From positions 1 through 36,873 of the forward strand of contig CAZSAT010000072.1 in NCBI GenBank assembly GCA_964604675.1: a DNA stretch of 36,873 bases, in the 5' to 3' direction. Positions within the stretch are counted from its first letter, which is position 1. Every line of letters begins with the position of its first letter. Made by a program: the position numbers and the translations under genes. The notes under the pieces are model-generated. The model searched no databases, was not told the DNA's origin, and saw nothing but the letters and a program-made list of their open reading frames with translations. Of the stretch, positions 9,241-16,929 are shown piece after piece. This DNA comes from CAZSAT01 sp964604675 (GTDB lineage: Bacteria > Myxococcota_A > UBA796 > CAJQPC01).

Positions 9241-9813
9241 ATGTCCCCTCACCGCGTCAGCTTCCTGGACGACGACGAGCTCGTCGAGACCGTGCGCGGC
9301 GGTGGGGAGGAGGGCCAGGAGGCCTACAAGGAACTGGTGAAGCGGCACCAGGCGTGGCTCGTGCGCTACCTCGCGTACGTCCTGGGCTCGCAGGCCGAGG
9401 CCGAAGACGTGGCGCAGGAGGTGTACGTCAAGGCCTGGCAGAAGCTTGCCACCTTCCGGGGCGAGTCCAGCTTCCAGACCTGGCTCCGGAGCATCGCCAC
9501 GCGGCTCGCCTACAACCGTCGCCGCGATCGGAGCACCCGTGCGCGCTACGAGGAGGAGGCCGGCGCCGAGCTGGACCTCGTCTTTCGACCCGATGGCGGC
9601 GACGTGGACGCGCGGGAGGTGCTGATCGTGGTGTTGAGCGCGCTGCCCTACCCCTACCGGGAGATCCTGGTGCTGCGGCATGTCGAAGAGCTCGAGGTCT
9701 CCGAGATCGCGCGCGCCCTCGACGTCGGGCTCTCAGCTGCCAAGATGCGCCTGAAGCGCGCCCGAGAAGCCTTCTGGGACCGCTACACGGAGGTGACCGA
9801 TGCACCCCCCTGA
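9241..9813 (+). CDS. ECF-type RNA polymerase sigma factor
   Basis: The 190-residue protein has sigma-70 region 2 at about residues 30-100 (AEAEDVAQEVYVKAWQKL, then SFQTWLRSIATRLAYNRRRD). Region 4 spans about residues 125-180 (LPYPYREILVLRHVEELEVS, EIARALDVGLSAAKMRLKRA) as a helix-turn-helix. Length and two-domain plan match extracytoplasmic-function sigma factors. It leads an operon with a small acidic protein (14-nt overlap) and an MscS-like channel, and is divergent from the SLC12-type transporter. This suggests control of an envelope or osmotic response and probably its own promoter. The next gene is not a recognisable anti-sigma factor. Confidence 0.92.
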   Translation: MSPHRVSFLDDDELVETVRGGGEEGQEAYKELVKRHQAWLVRYLAYVLGSQAEAEDVAQEVYVKAWQKLATFRGESSFQTWLRSIATRLAYNRRRDRSTRARYEEEAGAELDLVFRPDGGDVDAREVLIVVLSALPYPYREILVLRHVEELEVSEIARALDVGLSAAKMRLKRAREAFWDRYTEVTDAPP

Positions 9814-10036
9814 CCGCAGCGAAGACAGCCTGCACGGCCTCTTCGCCACCCTCCGAAGCGCAGCGCTGGTGGTGACGCGAGACCTCGCCCACGCGGTGGA
9901 CGAGGAGATCCGCGAGATCCGCGAAGAGCGGGGACGGGCTCCGTCGCTTCGCTCGATGTTGAGCAGCGTGCTCGTGCAGCTCGCGAACCTGGTGAGCGCG
10001 GGCGCAAGCTCGCCGGAGGACGATGATGTTGAGTGA
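9800..10036 (+). CDS. Small acidic hypothetical protein between sigma factor and channel
   Basis: The 78-residue protein starts 14 nt inside the sigma gene and has an excellent ribosome site (GGAGGTGACCG before the ATG), which supports it as a real gene. It is charged and helical (DEEIREIREERGR) with an acidic tail (SPEDDDVE). There is no clear membrane helix, zinc motif or catalytic motif. It occupies the place where an anti-sigma factor is often encoded, but no anti-sigma fold is recognisable. It overlaps the next start by 14 nt, so sigma factor, this protein and the channel are probably made in fixed proportion. Confidence 0.7.
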   Translation: MHPPDRSEDSLHGLFATLRSAALVVTRDLAHAVDEEIREIREERGRAPSLRSMLSSVLVQLANLVSAGASSPEDDDVE

Positions 10037-10838
10037 AGCCTTCGAGCCCACACGGGCCCTTCTGGAGCGCGTGATCGAGCTGGCGCCGCGCGTGGGGCTC
10101 GTGCTCTTCGTGCTGCTCCTCGGAGTGGTGCTGTCCCAAGGGCTCCGCCGCACGGTGAAGTGGGCGGTGCAGAAGAGCGGGCTGGAGACGGTCGCGGAAC
10201 GGGCTGGTGCGTCGCGTCTGCTCTACGCCGTGGGCCTGAAGCAGGGCCTGGCCCACCTGGTGGGCACCCTCGCGTGGTTCGGCGGGCTGCTCATCACGTT
10301 CTCGATCGTGGCCGAGCTCTCGGGACTCCCGGGCGTCGCCGAGGGCATCGGCTCGCTGCTCGAGTTCCTCCCTCGGCTGGTGGCCGCCGGGATGGTGCTG
10401 CTGGGCGGGGTGCTCTGCGCCGACCTCCTGAAGACGCTGCTGTTGCGGGTCGGCCAGAAGCGCGAAGACCTGGAGGCCCCGGCCTTCTTCGCCTCGGTGG
10501 CCTACTACACGGTGCTGGCGGTGAGCTTCACTCTCGCGGCCGAGCACCTCGGGCTCGCGACCGGGCTCATCAACGCCCTGATCCAGATCGCGGCGGCCGC
10601 CGCGCTCTTCGGGGTCGCCCTGGCCTTCGCGCTGGGCAGCCGCGGGGTGGTGCAGCAGCTGATCGCCCGCCACTACGCCGCGCGGGCCTTCCGCCCCGGC
10701 GACCACGTGCGCGTCGACACCGTCGACGGCGTCGTCGCCCACTACGGGGCCGTCCAGGTGTTCGTGGACACCGAGGAGGGGCGCGTGTCCGTGCCCGCGT
10801 CCAGGCTGCTCGAAGGGAACGTCACGCTGCCCCGCTGA
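10023..10838 (+). CDS. MscS-like small-conductance mechanosensitive channel protein
   Basis: The 271-residue membrane protein has about five hydrophobic helices (for example VGLVLFVLLLGVVL, LAWFGGLLITFSIV, LVAAGMVLLGGVLCADLL, GLINALIQIAAAAALFGVAL). The last, GVALAFALGSRGVVQQL, is the Gly/Ala-rich pore-helix type of MscS and conserved-TM-helix proteins. A short beta domain follows (FRPGDHVRVDTVDGVVAHYG, then RVSVPASRLLEGNV). It lacks the large C-terminal cage of E. coli MscS. The start is ATG 10023 or 10026; GGAGG fits the second slightly better. It is third in the sigma-factor operon. Inferred role: release of solutes or ions under turgor stress. Confidence 0.85.
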   Translation: MMLSEAFEPTRALLERVIELAPRVGLVLFVLLLGVVLSQGLRRTVKWAVQKSGLETVAERAGASRLLYAVGLKQGLAHLVGTLAWFGGLLITFSIVAELSGLPGVAEGIGSLLEFLPRLVAAGMVLLGGVLCADLLKTLLLRVGQKREDLEAPAFFASVAYYTVLAVSFTLAAEHLGLATGLINALIQIAAAAALFGVALAFALGSRGVVQQLIARHYAARAFRPGDHVRVDTVDGVVAHYGAVQVFVDTEEGRVSVPASRLLEGNVTLPR

Positions 10839-10875
10839 TCAGCGGTCCAGCTCGTCCCCGGCACCACCGGGACGG

Positions 10876-12231
10876 CTACTCCGACGTGCAGCCCTCGGAG
10901 CCGGTGCAGCTGAACGAGGCGTCCGCACCGAAGGCCGTGGTGTCGCCGCCCACGTCATCGGGCGCGTTCTTCGACCAGTCGCAGGCCGTGCTGTGCAGCG
11001 TGCCCCCGTCGAGGAACGCGACGCCGCCTCCGGCGCTGGTGGCGCTGTTCTCCGCGAAGGCCCCGGCGCTGTCCTCGCCGGCCGCGCAGGTCATCTCCGC
11101 GTCCGGGTCGCTGTCGGCGTTCAAGGCTGCCCCGGCGCCCGTCTCCGCCTCGTTGGCCGAGACCCGGACGCCGCTCAGATCGGCGCTCGCGGGCCCGAGG
11201 TAGCTGTCGACGTAGAGACCGCCGCCGTAAGCCTCGGACACGTTGCCGCTGATCGCTCCGCCGGCGAGCACGACCGACCCGTTGGTCACGTGCACGCCGC
11301 CACCGGTGAGCCCCGCGGTGTTCCCCACCACGTCGACGCCGCCGCCCGTCACCGTGCAGCCGTTCACGTAGAGTCCGCCGCCCTGGTAGGCGTGGTTGCC
11401 GGAGAGCGTCACGTCCGACAGCGACACGGTCGCAGCCACGCTCGCCCCGGTGCCGCACTGGATGCCGCCGCCGTAGCCGTAGCCCGCGGTGAAGCCGTCG
11501 CCGCCCTCGCCGCCGCTCAGGGTCAGGCCAGAGACCGCCACCGCCGCCTCGCCGACCACGCTGAGCACGGCGTCCTGCCCTCCGGCGTCGATCACGGTGG
11601 CGTCGGCGCCCGCGGGACCGATCAGGTCGAGGTCGTAGGCGGTCTCGAACAGCGCGTACCAGGTGCCGGCGCACACGGCGAGCGTGCCGGCGGAGGCCAG
11701 CTCGGCCTCGACCGGAGCGTCCACGGTGCCCGCGGCGAGGAAGTCGGTCAGGTCCGTCTGCGCGGCGCTGGCGTCGGTCCAGGTGACGAGGCCGTCCTCG
11801 GAGGTCCCTTCATCGCAGTCGTTGTCCAGGCCGTCGCACACCTCGGCGTTGCCGGGGAAGACGTCGTCGCTGCTGTCGTCGCAATCGGTGGCGTCGTCCA
11901 CGGTGCCCGTGGGCTGCTCACAGCCGCCCTCGGGGGCCTGGCTGTCGCCGTAACCGTCGGCGTCGGCGTCGGCGTACCAGGTGCCCTGGTCGACGGCCTC
12001 CTCGTCCACCTGGTCGTCGCAGTCGTTGTCCACCTCGTCGCACACCTCGTCGGCGCCGGGGTAGCGGCCGGGATCGCCGTCGTCGCAGTCTTCCGCGGCC
12101 GCCACACCGTCCCCGTCCTCGTCGACGGGGCCGGTGTCCACGGGGGGCGAGGTGTCCACGACAGCCGTGTCGGACGAGGTGTCGTCCGCCTTGTCGGTGG
12201 TGCACGCGAACAGAGCGAGGCTGATGAGCAT
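10876..12231 (-). CDS. Surface lipoprotein with MopE-type Asp/Cys repeats and a beta-helix domain
   Basis: A short lipoprotein signal (MLISLALFAC) is followed by an Asp/Thr/Ser linker. Two MopE-like metal-binding repeats come next (DGDGVAAAEDCDD, then EVCDEVDNDCD; second copy ATDCDDSSDDVFPGNAEVCD). From about residue 160 the protein is Gly/Ala/Val-rich with repeated GGGLYV, GGGVHV and GGGIQCG turns, typical of right-handed beta-helix (polymorphic outer-membrane-protein-like) domains. AGGAG precedes the ATG. It is the last gene of the Asp23 operon, 24 bp after its neighbour, and convergent with the sigma operon (37-bp gap). Its place is most likely the outer surface. The metal is not predictable: MopE of Methylococcus binds copper, but many relatives have only the Asp-rich repeat. 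Confidence 0.8.
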   Translation of the reverse strand: MLISLALFACTTDKADDTSSDTAVVDTSPPVDTGPVDEDGDGVAAAEDCDDGDPGRYPGADEVCDEVDNDCDDQVDEEAVDQGTWYADADADGYGDSQAPEGGCEQPTGTVDDATDCDDSSDDVFPGNAEVCDGLDNDCDEGTSEDGLVTWTDASAAQTDLTDFLAAGTVDAPVEAELASAGTLAVCAGTWYALFETAYDLDLIGPAGADATVIDAGGQDAVLSVVGEAAVAVSGLTLSGGEGGDGFTAGYGYGGGIQCGTGASVAATVSLSDVTLSGNHAYQGGGLYVNGCTVTGGGVDVVGNTAGLTGGGVHVTNGSVVLAGGAISGNVSEAYGGGLYVDSYLGPASADLSGVRVSANEAETGAGAALNADSDPDAEMTCAAGEDSAGAFAENSATSAGGGVAFLDGGTLHSTACDWSKNAPDDVGGDTTAFGADASFSCTGSEGCTSE

Positions 12232-12255
12232 GGTCGGTCTCCTGGGCGGATGCGC

Positions 12256-12489
12256 CTACAGGTTCAGGGGGGGGCGAGGGACTCGGTCGTTGGCCAAGAG
12301 CTCGACGAGCTTCCGTCGACGCTCGGGATCGGACGCGAGCCGAAGCACGGTCTCTCCCCCAAGGGCCAACAGGGTGCCGGCGAGGCCCCACCCGAGCAGC
12401 ACCAGCGCTTGAAGCAGGCCCAGCCAGGTGGCGGCCGCACCAAAGGTCAGGCCGAGGACGAAGCCGAGGATGGCGGTGTGGATCTGCAT
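12256..12489 (-). CDS. DUF2273-like small membrane protein of the alkaline-shock module
   Basis: The 77-residue protein has two adjacent hydrophobic helices (AILGFVLGLTFGAAATWLGL and LLQALVLLGWGLAGTLLALGG) and a basic tail (DPERRRKLVELL). It starts at ATG 12489 behind GGAGG. Size, topology and position directly after an AmaP-like gene match DUF2273 proteins, which sit beside amaP and asp23 in Gram-positives. Sequence similarity alone would be weak; the call leans on context. Inferred role: membrane partner of AmaP in anchoring Asp23. Confidence 0.6.
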   Translation of the reverse strand: MQIHTAILGFVLGLTFGAAATWLGLLQALVLLGWGLAGTLLALGGETVLRLASDPERRRKLVELLANDRVPRPPLNL

Positions 12490-12500
12490 GGGGGACCTCC

Positions 12501-13076
12501 TCAGGCCACGCGCCGCCGCTCGGAGCGGGCGAGGCCATGTTCGATGTCGATGCGAAGGGTGGTGACGGGCACCCCGGTGAGGTCTTCGAGGGCCTCTCGG
12601 AGGTGATCGCCGAGCCGCTCGCGCAGCTCCGGAAGGGGGGTCTTGGGCCAGGTGTGCACCGTGCAGCGCACCACCCAGCCATCCTTCTTCAGCCGGACAC
12701 GGGGCTCGACCGACAGCACACCCTCCACCTCGGCACCGAGGCGGGCGACCAGGCCCCGCAGGCTGCGGCCCGAGATGCTGATGACGGAGCCCGGAAGGTC
12801 GGTGCCCCCCGCGCCTGCGAGCACGTGCCAGTCGTCGTCGTCGCCGGTGGCCGGCATCCAGAGGGCCAGCACGGTGAGCGCCAGGCCCAGGGCGGCGAGC
12901 GCGGGAGCGACCCCGGTCCAGCCGAGCCCCGTGGGCTCGACGGCGATCCGGAGTCCGGCCAGCTCGAGCTCGTAGCCCGGGAGCAGACCAGCCAGTCGCA
13001 GCACGAGCCACGTGCTGGCAGCGAAGAGGGCCGTGCCCACGGCGAGCACGACGAAGCGACGGAGAAAGGGGGTCAT
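12501..13076 (-). CDS. AmaP-like alkaline shock membrane anchor protein
   Basis: The 191-residue protein has two N-terminal membrane helices (FVVLAVGTALFAASTWLVLR; VAPALAALGLALTVLALWM) and a cytoplasmic domain with the Asp23/AmaP pattern. That domain reads GSVISISGRSLRGLVARL, EVEGVLSVEPRVRLKKDGW, then LREALEDLTGVPVTTLRIDI. In Gram-positives AmaP tethers Asp23 to the membrane. The start at 13076 has GGGAGG upstream and overlaps the preceding stop (ATGA). Neighbours are a DUF2273-like protein 11 bp downstream and, seven genes... upstream at the operon head, an Asp23 homologue. The gene is within an operon of predicted outer-membrane proteins, a context unlike the Gram-positive one. Confidence 0.72.
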   Translation of the reverse strand: MTPFLRRFVVLAVGTALFAASTWLVLRLAGLLPGYELELAGLRIAVEPTGLGWTGVAPALAALGLALTVLALWMPATGDDDDWHVLAGAGGTDLPGSVISISGRSLRGLVARLGAEVEGVLSVEPRVRLKKDGWVVRCTVHTWPKTPLPELRERLGDHLREALEDLTGVPVTTLRIDIEHGLARSERRRVA

Positions 13077-13564
13077 CGGGAGCCTCCCCGGCAGGGTTCG
13101 GTGGCGTCGGGGCAGGCCGCTGCAGCCGCCGTCCGGATCTGGGACACGGCGAGGTCCAGGCGCTGAACGGGGACGCTGACGTCCTCGCTCACCTGGAGCA
13201 CCACGCCGTCGACGAGCTCGCCGACAAGCTCCGCCCCGGCGGGCATCGCGACGATCGACGACAGCAATGCGTGCGCCTCGGACAAGGCCTGGCGCGCGTC
13301 GCCGAAGTCGTGCGCGGACAGCTCGTTCGACGCCCTGGTGGCAGCGAGGCCCGCACGGGTGAGGGCGAGCAGATCCTGCGTTCGCCCGAGCGCGAGCGCT
13401 TCCCGCTCGGCGCGGAGCGAGGCCGCGTGCGTCCGCACCTCGAGGCCAGCCACGACCTCCTCGTGGGCGAGCCGCTGGCCGGTCAGGAGCCATCCGGCGA
13501 AGACGCCGGTCACGACCACGCCGAGACCGAGTCCGACGGCGACGAGCTTGAGGGCGCTACGCAT
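13073..13564 (-). CDS. Hypothetical membrane-anchored helical protein of the Asp23 operon
   Basis: The 163-residue protein has one N-terminal hydrophobic helix (LVAVGLGLGVVVTGVFAGWL), either a membrane anchor or an uncleaved signal. An Ala/Leu/Arg-rich helical stretch follows (residues about 35-110, coiled-coil-like), and the tail contains two Cys (ACPDATEPC). No family was recognised. The ATG at 13564 has GGAGG five bases upstream. Its stop overlaps the AmaP start (ATGA), so the two products are probably made together and may interact. If the signal anchor places the body in the periplasm, the two tail Cys could pair. Confidence 0.72.
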   Translation of the reverse strand: MRSALKLVAVGLGLGVVVTGVFAGWLLTGQRLAHEEVVAGLEVRTHAASLRAEREALALGRTQDLLALTRAGLAATRASNELSAHDFGDARQALSEAHALLSSIVAMPAGAELVGELVDGVVLQVSEDVSVPVQRLDLAVSQIRTAAAAACPDATEPCRGGSR

Positions 13565-13609
13565 GGGACCTCCACGATGTGGACACGGGCCAGGGGCCAG
13601 AGGTCACGG

Positions 13610-14206
13610 TCATCGGGCGAACTCTCCGAGGAAGAACGCCAGCTCGACGCCGCCCATCAGGTACACGCCGGGCCCGAGATCCTCTTCGGAGCCGTCGGCG
13701 GCGGTGTAGTAGTGGGCCCAGGGAAGGTTGTACTGGACGAAGGCGTCGGCCTGGATGGCGCACCAGTCGAGGCGAACCAGGGGACCGGCCTCGACGCGGA
13801 GCGGGTAGTAGGGGATCCTCAGATCCTCCTTGCCGTCGGTCTTGAAGCGCGTCCGGCCGACACCCACCCCGCCGCCCAGGTGCAGGTCGGCGAAGTCCAT
13901 CTGGTTGACGTAGCCGTACTTCAGCATCGCCGAGCGGTCGCCGTAGCCCGACCCGAACGCGTAGGTGGCCACAGCACCCACCCGGTGCTCGGCGGCCAGG
14001 TAGTACACGCCCTCCAGCCCGAGGTGCACGTCGGTCTGGACCTTCTGAAGCTCGGTGGTGTCCGACTGGCGGATCTGCTTCGGAAAGGCCGCCGGGTAGA
14101 GGCCCGGCAGCGCGATGGTGCCGATCTTCAGGCCGACGCCGTAGACCTCGTCGGACGCCGCGTGGGCGTCGCCGGAGAGGAGCGCGAGCGCGAGCAGCGT
14201 GGTCAT
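13610..14206 (-). CDS. Predicted small outer-membrane beta-barrel protein
   Basis: The 198-residue protein starts with a cleavable-looking signal (TLLALALLSGDAHA) and continues with alternating polar/hydrophobic strands rich in Gly, Tyr and Val (VHLGLEGVYYLAAEHRVGAV, MGGVELAFFLGEFAR), including aromatic girdle residues. This is the pattern of an 8-10 strand barrel. The family is unknown. The start codon shares one base with the upstream stop (TGATG), with GGAGG before it, so it is coupled to the DTGS lipoprotein gene. Inferred role: structural or porin-like component of the envelope assembly encoded by this operon. Confidence 0.68.
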   Translation of the reverse strand: MTTLLALALLSGDAHAASDEVYGVGLKIGTIALPGLYPAAFPKQIRQSDTTELQKVQTDVHLGLEGVYYLAAEHRVGAVATYAFGSGYGDRSAMLKYGYVNQMDFADLHLGGGVGVGRTRFKTDGKEDLRIPYYPLRVEAGPLVRLDWCAIQADAFVQYNLPWAHYYTAADGSEEDLGPGVYLMGGVELAFFLGEFAR

Positions 14207-14982
14207 CAGAGGCCTCCCTGGCCGCGGCCGCCGGGGCCCGGACCGCCGCCGGTGCCGGTGTCGGTGTCGGGTGCGCCCGTGTCGGTCGAACCCGTGTCGG
14301 TCGGCGAACCGGTGTCGGTCGAGCCCGTGTCGGCTGGCGAACCCGTGTCGGTCGGCGAACCGGTGTCGGTCGAGCCCGTGTCGGCTGGCGAGCCCGTGTC
14401 GGTCGGCGAACCCGTGTCGGTCGAGCTCGTGTCGGTCGGCGAGCCTGTGTCGGTCGAGCCCGTGTCGGTCGGCGAGCCCGTGTCGGTCGAGCCCGTGTCG
14501 GTCGACGAGCCCGTGTCCGTCGAACCGGTGTCCGTCGAACCGGTGTCGGTCGAGGAGCCGGTGTCCGGCGAACCCGTGTCTGTCGAGCCCGTGTCGTCAC
14601 CGGGCTTCGACCCGGAGGTCTTCCCCGTCACGAGGTAGGAGATGCTCACCACCTCGCCCTTGCCGTCGAGGTCCAGCGCCTCGTAGCTCAGGATGTGTTC
14701 GCCCTCCGACAGCACGGAGGCGCAGGCGACCTCGCCGGAGGTGCCTGGCACCACCGCACACAGCTCGCCGTCGAGGTCCGAGGTGATGGTCACGGCGACC
14801 TGGACGAGGGGGTCCCGGCCGTCCTCGACGGTGGCGGCCAGAGCCACCTCCGCGTCGGGCTCGCCGGTGCCGCCGTCCTCGGGCGAGGTGACCGTGACCG
14901 AAGGCTGGGAGTGGTTCTCCACGGCCATCCAGTCAGCAAGGTAGGTGCAGCCGCTCAGCGCGGCCAAGATCAGGGGGCTCAT
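14206..14982 (-). CDS. Lipoprotein with Ig-like domain and long DTGS repeat tail
   Basis: The ATG at 14982 is preferred over ATG 14988 because GGGAG lies six bases before it. The signal MSPLILAALSGC is a lipobox. Residues about 25-125 look like one Ig-like beta-sandwich (PSVTVTSPEDGG, then VQVAVTITSDLDGELCAVV with a Cys pair). The last 130 or so residues are DTGS/PTDTGS repeats followed by a Gly-rich end. The repeat tail resembles the linkers in the proteins at 3-1574 and 1749-3581 but here sits at the C-terminus, as a flexible rod or a Ca-binding acidic brush. There is no catalytic motif. It is coupled to the barrel gene downstream. Confidence 0.75.
   Translation of the reverse strand: MSPLILAALSGCTYLADWMAVENHSQPSVTVTSPEDGGTGEPDAEVALAATVEDGRDPLVQVAVTITSDLDGELCAVVPGTSGEVACASVLSEGEHILSYEALDLDGKGEVVSISYLVTGKTSGSKPGDDTGSTDTGSPDTGSSTDTGSTDTGSTDTGSSTDTGSTDTGSPTDTGSTDTGSPTDTSSTDTGSPTDTGSPADTGSTDTGSPTDTGSPADTGSTDTGSPTDTGSTDTGAPDTDTGTGGGPGPGGRGQGGL
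14276..14594 (-). repeat. Coding 15/30-nt repeats for a DTGS tail
   Basis: About twenty 15-nt units read on the minus strand as Asp-Thr-Gly-Ser plus a spacer residue (Thr or Pro-Thr/Ala). Several adjacent 45-nt blocks are nearly identical, so the array probably changes length between strains. On the plus strand it reads as a spurious VSVEPVSVGEP polypeptide. Confidence 0.85.
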
Positions 14983-15003
14983 GGCCATCTCCCAGGTGCG
15001 AGC

Positions 15004-16929
15004 TCAGTCGAGCTCGAGGCGAACGGTGATCTCGATGCGACGGTTGGCCGAGCGGCCCTCCGGCGTGCTGTTGTCGGCGACGGGGCGCGACTCCCCGAAG
15101 CTCGCGGCGCTCAGCAGGTGCTCCTGCACACCGCCGGAGGCCAGGGTCTGGAGGACCGACCGAGCACGCTCGTAGGCCAGGTCCCAGTTGGTCTTGGAGC
15201 CGCTCATGGGCACGTTGTCGGTGTGCCCTTCGACCTGCACGTCGACCCCGAGCGGCGCCATCACGCTCGCGACGCGCTTCACGGTGGCCTGCCCGGGGGC
15301 GGAGAGCTTGGAGCTCCCGGAGCCGAAGAGCACGTCGGAGGGCAGGTAGACCCGGGCGCGGTCGCCGTGGATCTCGACCTTCAGTCCTGCGTCGAGCAGG
15401 GGCTGCATGGTCTCGGCCACATAGGCCTCACGGGCAGCCTCGGCCGCCTCCATGGCGTCGAGCTGGGTCTGGAGTTCGGCCATCTCGGCCTCCTGCCCCG
15501 ACAGCTGAGCCAGCTCCGACCGGAGGCGCTCGAGCTCCTCTTCCTTCTTCCGGTCCGGCTTGGGCTGGGCCTGCACGGCGACCAGATCGGCCTCGAGCTG
15601 GGCGCGCTCCGCCTCCAGCCTGTCCCGCTCGGCCTCGAGCTCGGCCTGGGTGGCGCCGAGCTCGGCGATCCGCGCCTCGTAGACGGCGGCGTCCTCGTCA
15701 TCGGGGGCGGCGGCATCGGCCTCCTGCAGGTCCCGGATGGCGGCGAGGATCTCGTCGGTGCGGGTGTCCTCCGGCGCGGCGACGACCGTGGTGGTCGACG
15801 CGGGGGCGGCCTGCTGCGCGCCGAGCTGCATGTCGGAGAACATCCGCTCCCACCACTTGCGCTCCTCGATCCGCCGGGCCTCGGCTTGCTCGAGCGCGGC
15901 CTGCTGCTGGCCAAGGGCCTGCTGCTGGGTGGTGACGAGCTCGTCGATGCGCGCGTCGCGGTCCTTCTGTGCGGAACCGGCCTCGTACTCGCGTCGCCAG
16001 GCCTCCTCGCGGGCGTCCTCGTCGCGCTCGGCTCGCAGCTCGGCGAGCTCGGCCTGCAGGGCGGCCACCGCCGGATCCTGCTGCACCGCCTGCTCGATGG
16101 TGTCGGCGGTCTCGACCGAAGCCGCAGCGCCACCGCCCTCGAGGGCGTCGAGCCGCTGCATCAGCGCCTCCCAGCGAGCGGCTTCGGCCGCCTCCTTCGC
16201 CGCCAGCGCTTCCTCGTCGGCGAGACGCGCGGCGTCCTCCTCCGCGGTGAGGGCCGCCTCTTCGTCGGCAGCTTCCTCCTCCAGGAGCTTCGCCAGCGCG
16301 GCGCCCTGTTGGTCGAGCTGCGCCTTCAGGGCGGGGTCGACGGCGGACGCGACGCCGCTGCCCGGCGAGAGTCCGTGAAGCTGGTCGATCAGCCGCTGCT
16401 TGTCCTCGAGCCGCGCCTCCAAGGTGGTGACTATGCGCTGCTCGTCCACGGCACGGGCGAGGTTGTCGATGGCGGCGACGAGCCGGGGGTCGCCGGCTCC
16501 GTAGCCGAAGCCGTAGCCCTCGCCCGTGACCTGGGCGAGCAGCGCCTCGGGCGCCAGGACCGCCTCGCCCTGCGCCACCTCGGCGACGGCCAGAGCCTCC
16601 AGGTCGTCCTCGGACACCTGTTCGGCCGCCTGCTCCACCACGCTGGTCTCGTCGAGCACGAAGTCCTCGGCGTGCTCCGCGGTCTGCACCGCGTCGAGCT
16701 CGGCCATGGCCTCGGCGCGGGCGCGAGCCTGGTCTTCGGCCTTGGCCAGGGCCTCTTCGAGCTGGGCCTCGCGGCCCTCCTGGTTCTCCGCCTGGTCCAT
16801 CTGCGCCTGGAGGGCGGTCTGGGTGGCGGCGAGGTCGTGCTCGAGGCCGGGCACCTTGGCGGCACAGCCTACGGTCAGCGACACGACGAGGGGCACCAGG
16901 GCGCCCCGGAACAGGGTGTTGGTGCTCAC
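15004..16929 (-). CDS. OmpA/MotB-domain lipoprotein with long coiled coil
   Basis: The start is GTG 16929, overlapping the upstream stop as GTGA, and gives the lipoprotein signal FRGALVPLVVSLTVGC. A central region of about 450 residues is Glu/Ala/Gln/Leu-rich coiled coil (LEEALAKAEDQARARAEAMA, AELEAERDRLEAERAQLEAD). The last 115 residues are an OmpA-like peptidoglycan-binding domain with DVLFGSGSSKLSAPG, VEGHTDNVPMSGSKTNWDLA and NRRIEITVRLE. The 641-residue protein could bridge the outer membrane and cell wall with a long reach, as a Pal-like molecule with an extended stalk. An apparent open frame continuing upstream to about 19700 is a shadow of the next genes. Neighbours suggest it works with the outer-membrane protein encoded just before it. 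Confidence 0.9.
   Translation of the reverse strand: MSTNTLFRGALVPLVVSLTVGCAAKVPGLEHDLAATQTALQAQMDQAENQEGREAQLEEALAKAEDQARARAEAMAELDAVQTAEHAEDFVLDETSVVEQAAEQVSEDDLEALAVAEVAQGEAVLAPEALLAQVTGEGYGFGYGAGDPRLVAAIDNLARAVDEQRIVTTLEARLEDKQRLIDQLHGLSPGSGVASAVDPALKAQLDQQGAALAKLLEEEAADEEAALTAEEDAARLADEEALAAKEAAEAARWEALMQRLDALEGGGAAASVETADTIEQAVQQDPAVAALQAELAELRAERDEDAREEAWRREYEAGSAQKDRDARIDELVTTQQQALGQQQAALEQAEARRIEERKWWERMFSDMQLGAQQAAPASTTTVVAAPEDTRTDEILAAIRDLQEADAAAPDDEDAAVYEARIAELGATQAELEAERDRLEAERAQLEADLVAVQAQPKPDRKKEEELERLRSELAQLSGQEAEMAELQTQLDAMEAAEAAREAYVAETMQPLLDAGLKVEIHGDRARVYLPSDVLFGSGSSKLSAPGQATVKRVASVMAPLGVDVQVEGHTDNVPMSGSKTNWDLAYERARSVLQTLASGGVQEHLLSAASFGESRPVADNSTPEGRSANRRIEITVRLELD

Noticed and set aside
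14276..14594. Possible CRISPR-like tandem array
   Set aside because: Units are 15 nt multiples without unique spacers and remain in frame within a lipoprotein gene.
13271..14638. Plus-strand protein with VSVEPVSVGEP repeats
   Set aside because: It is the reverse reading of the DTGS repeats of the minus-strand lipoprotein; the minus strand has signal peptide, ribosome site and operon context.
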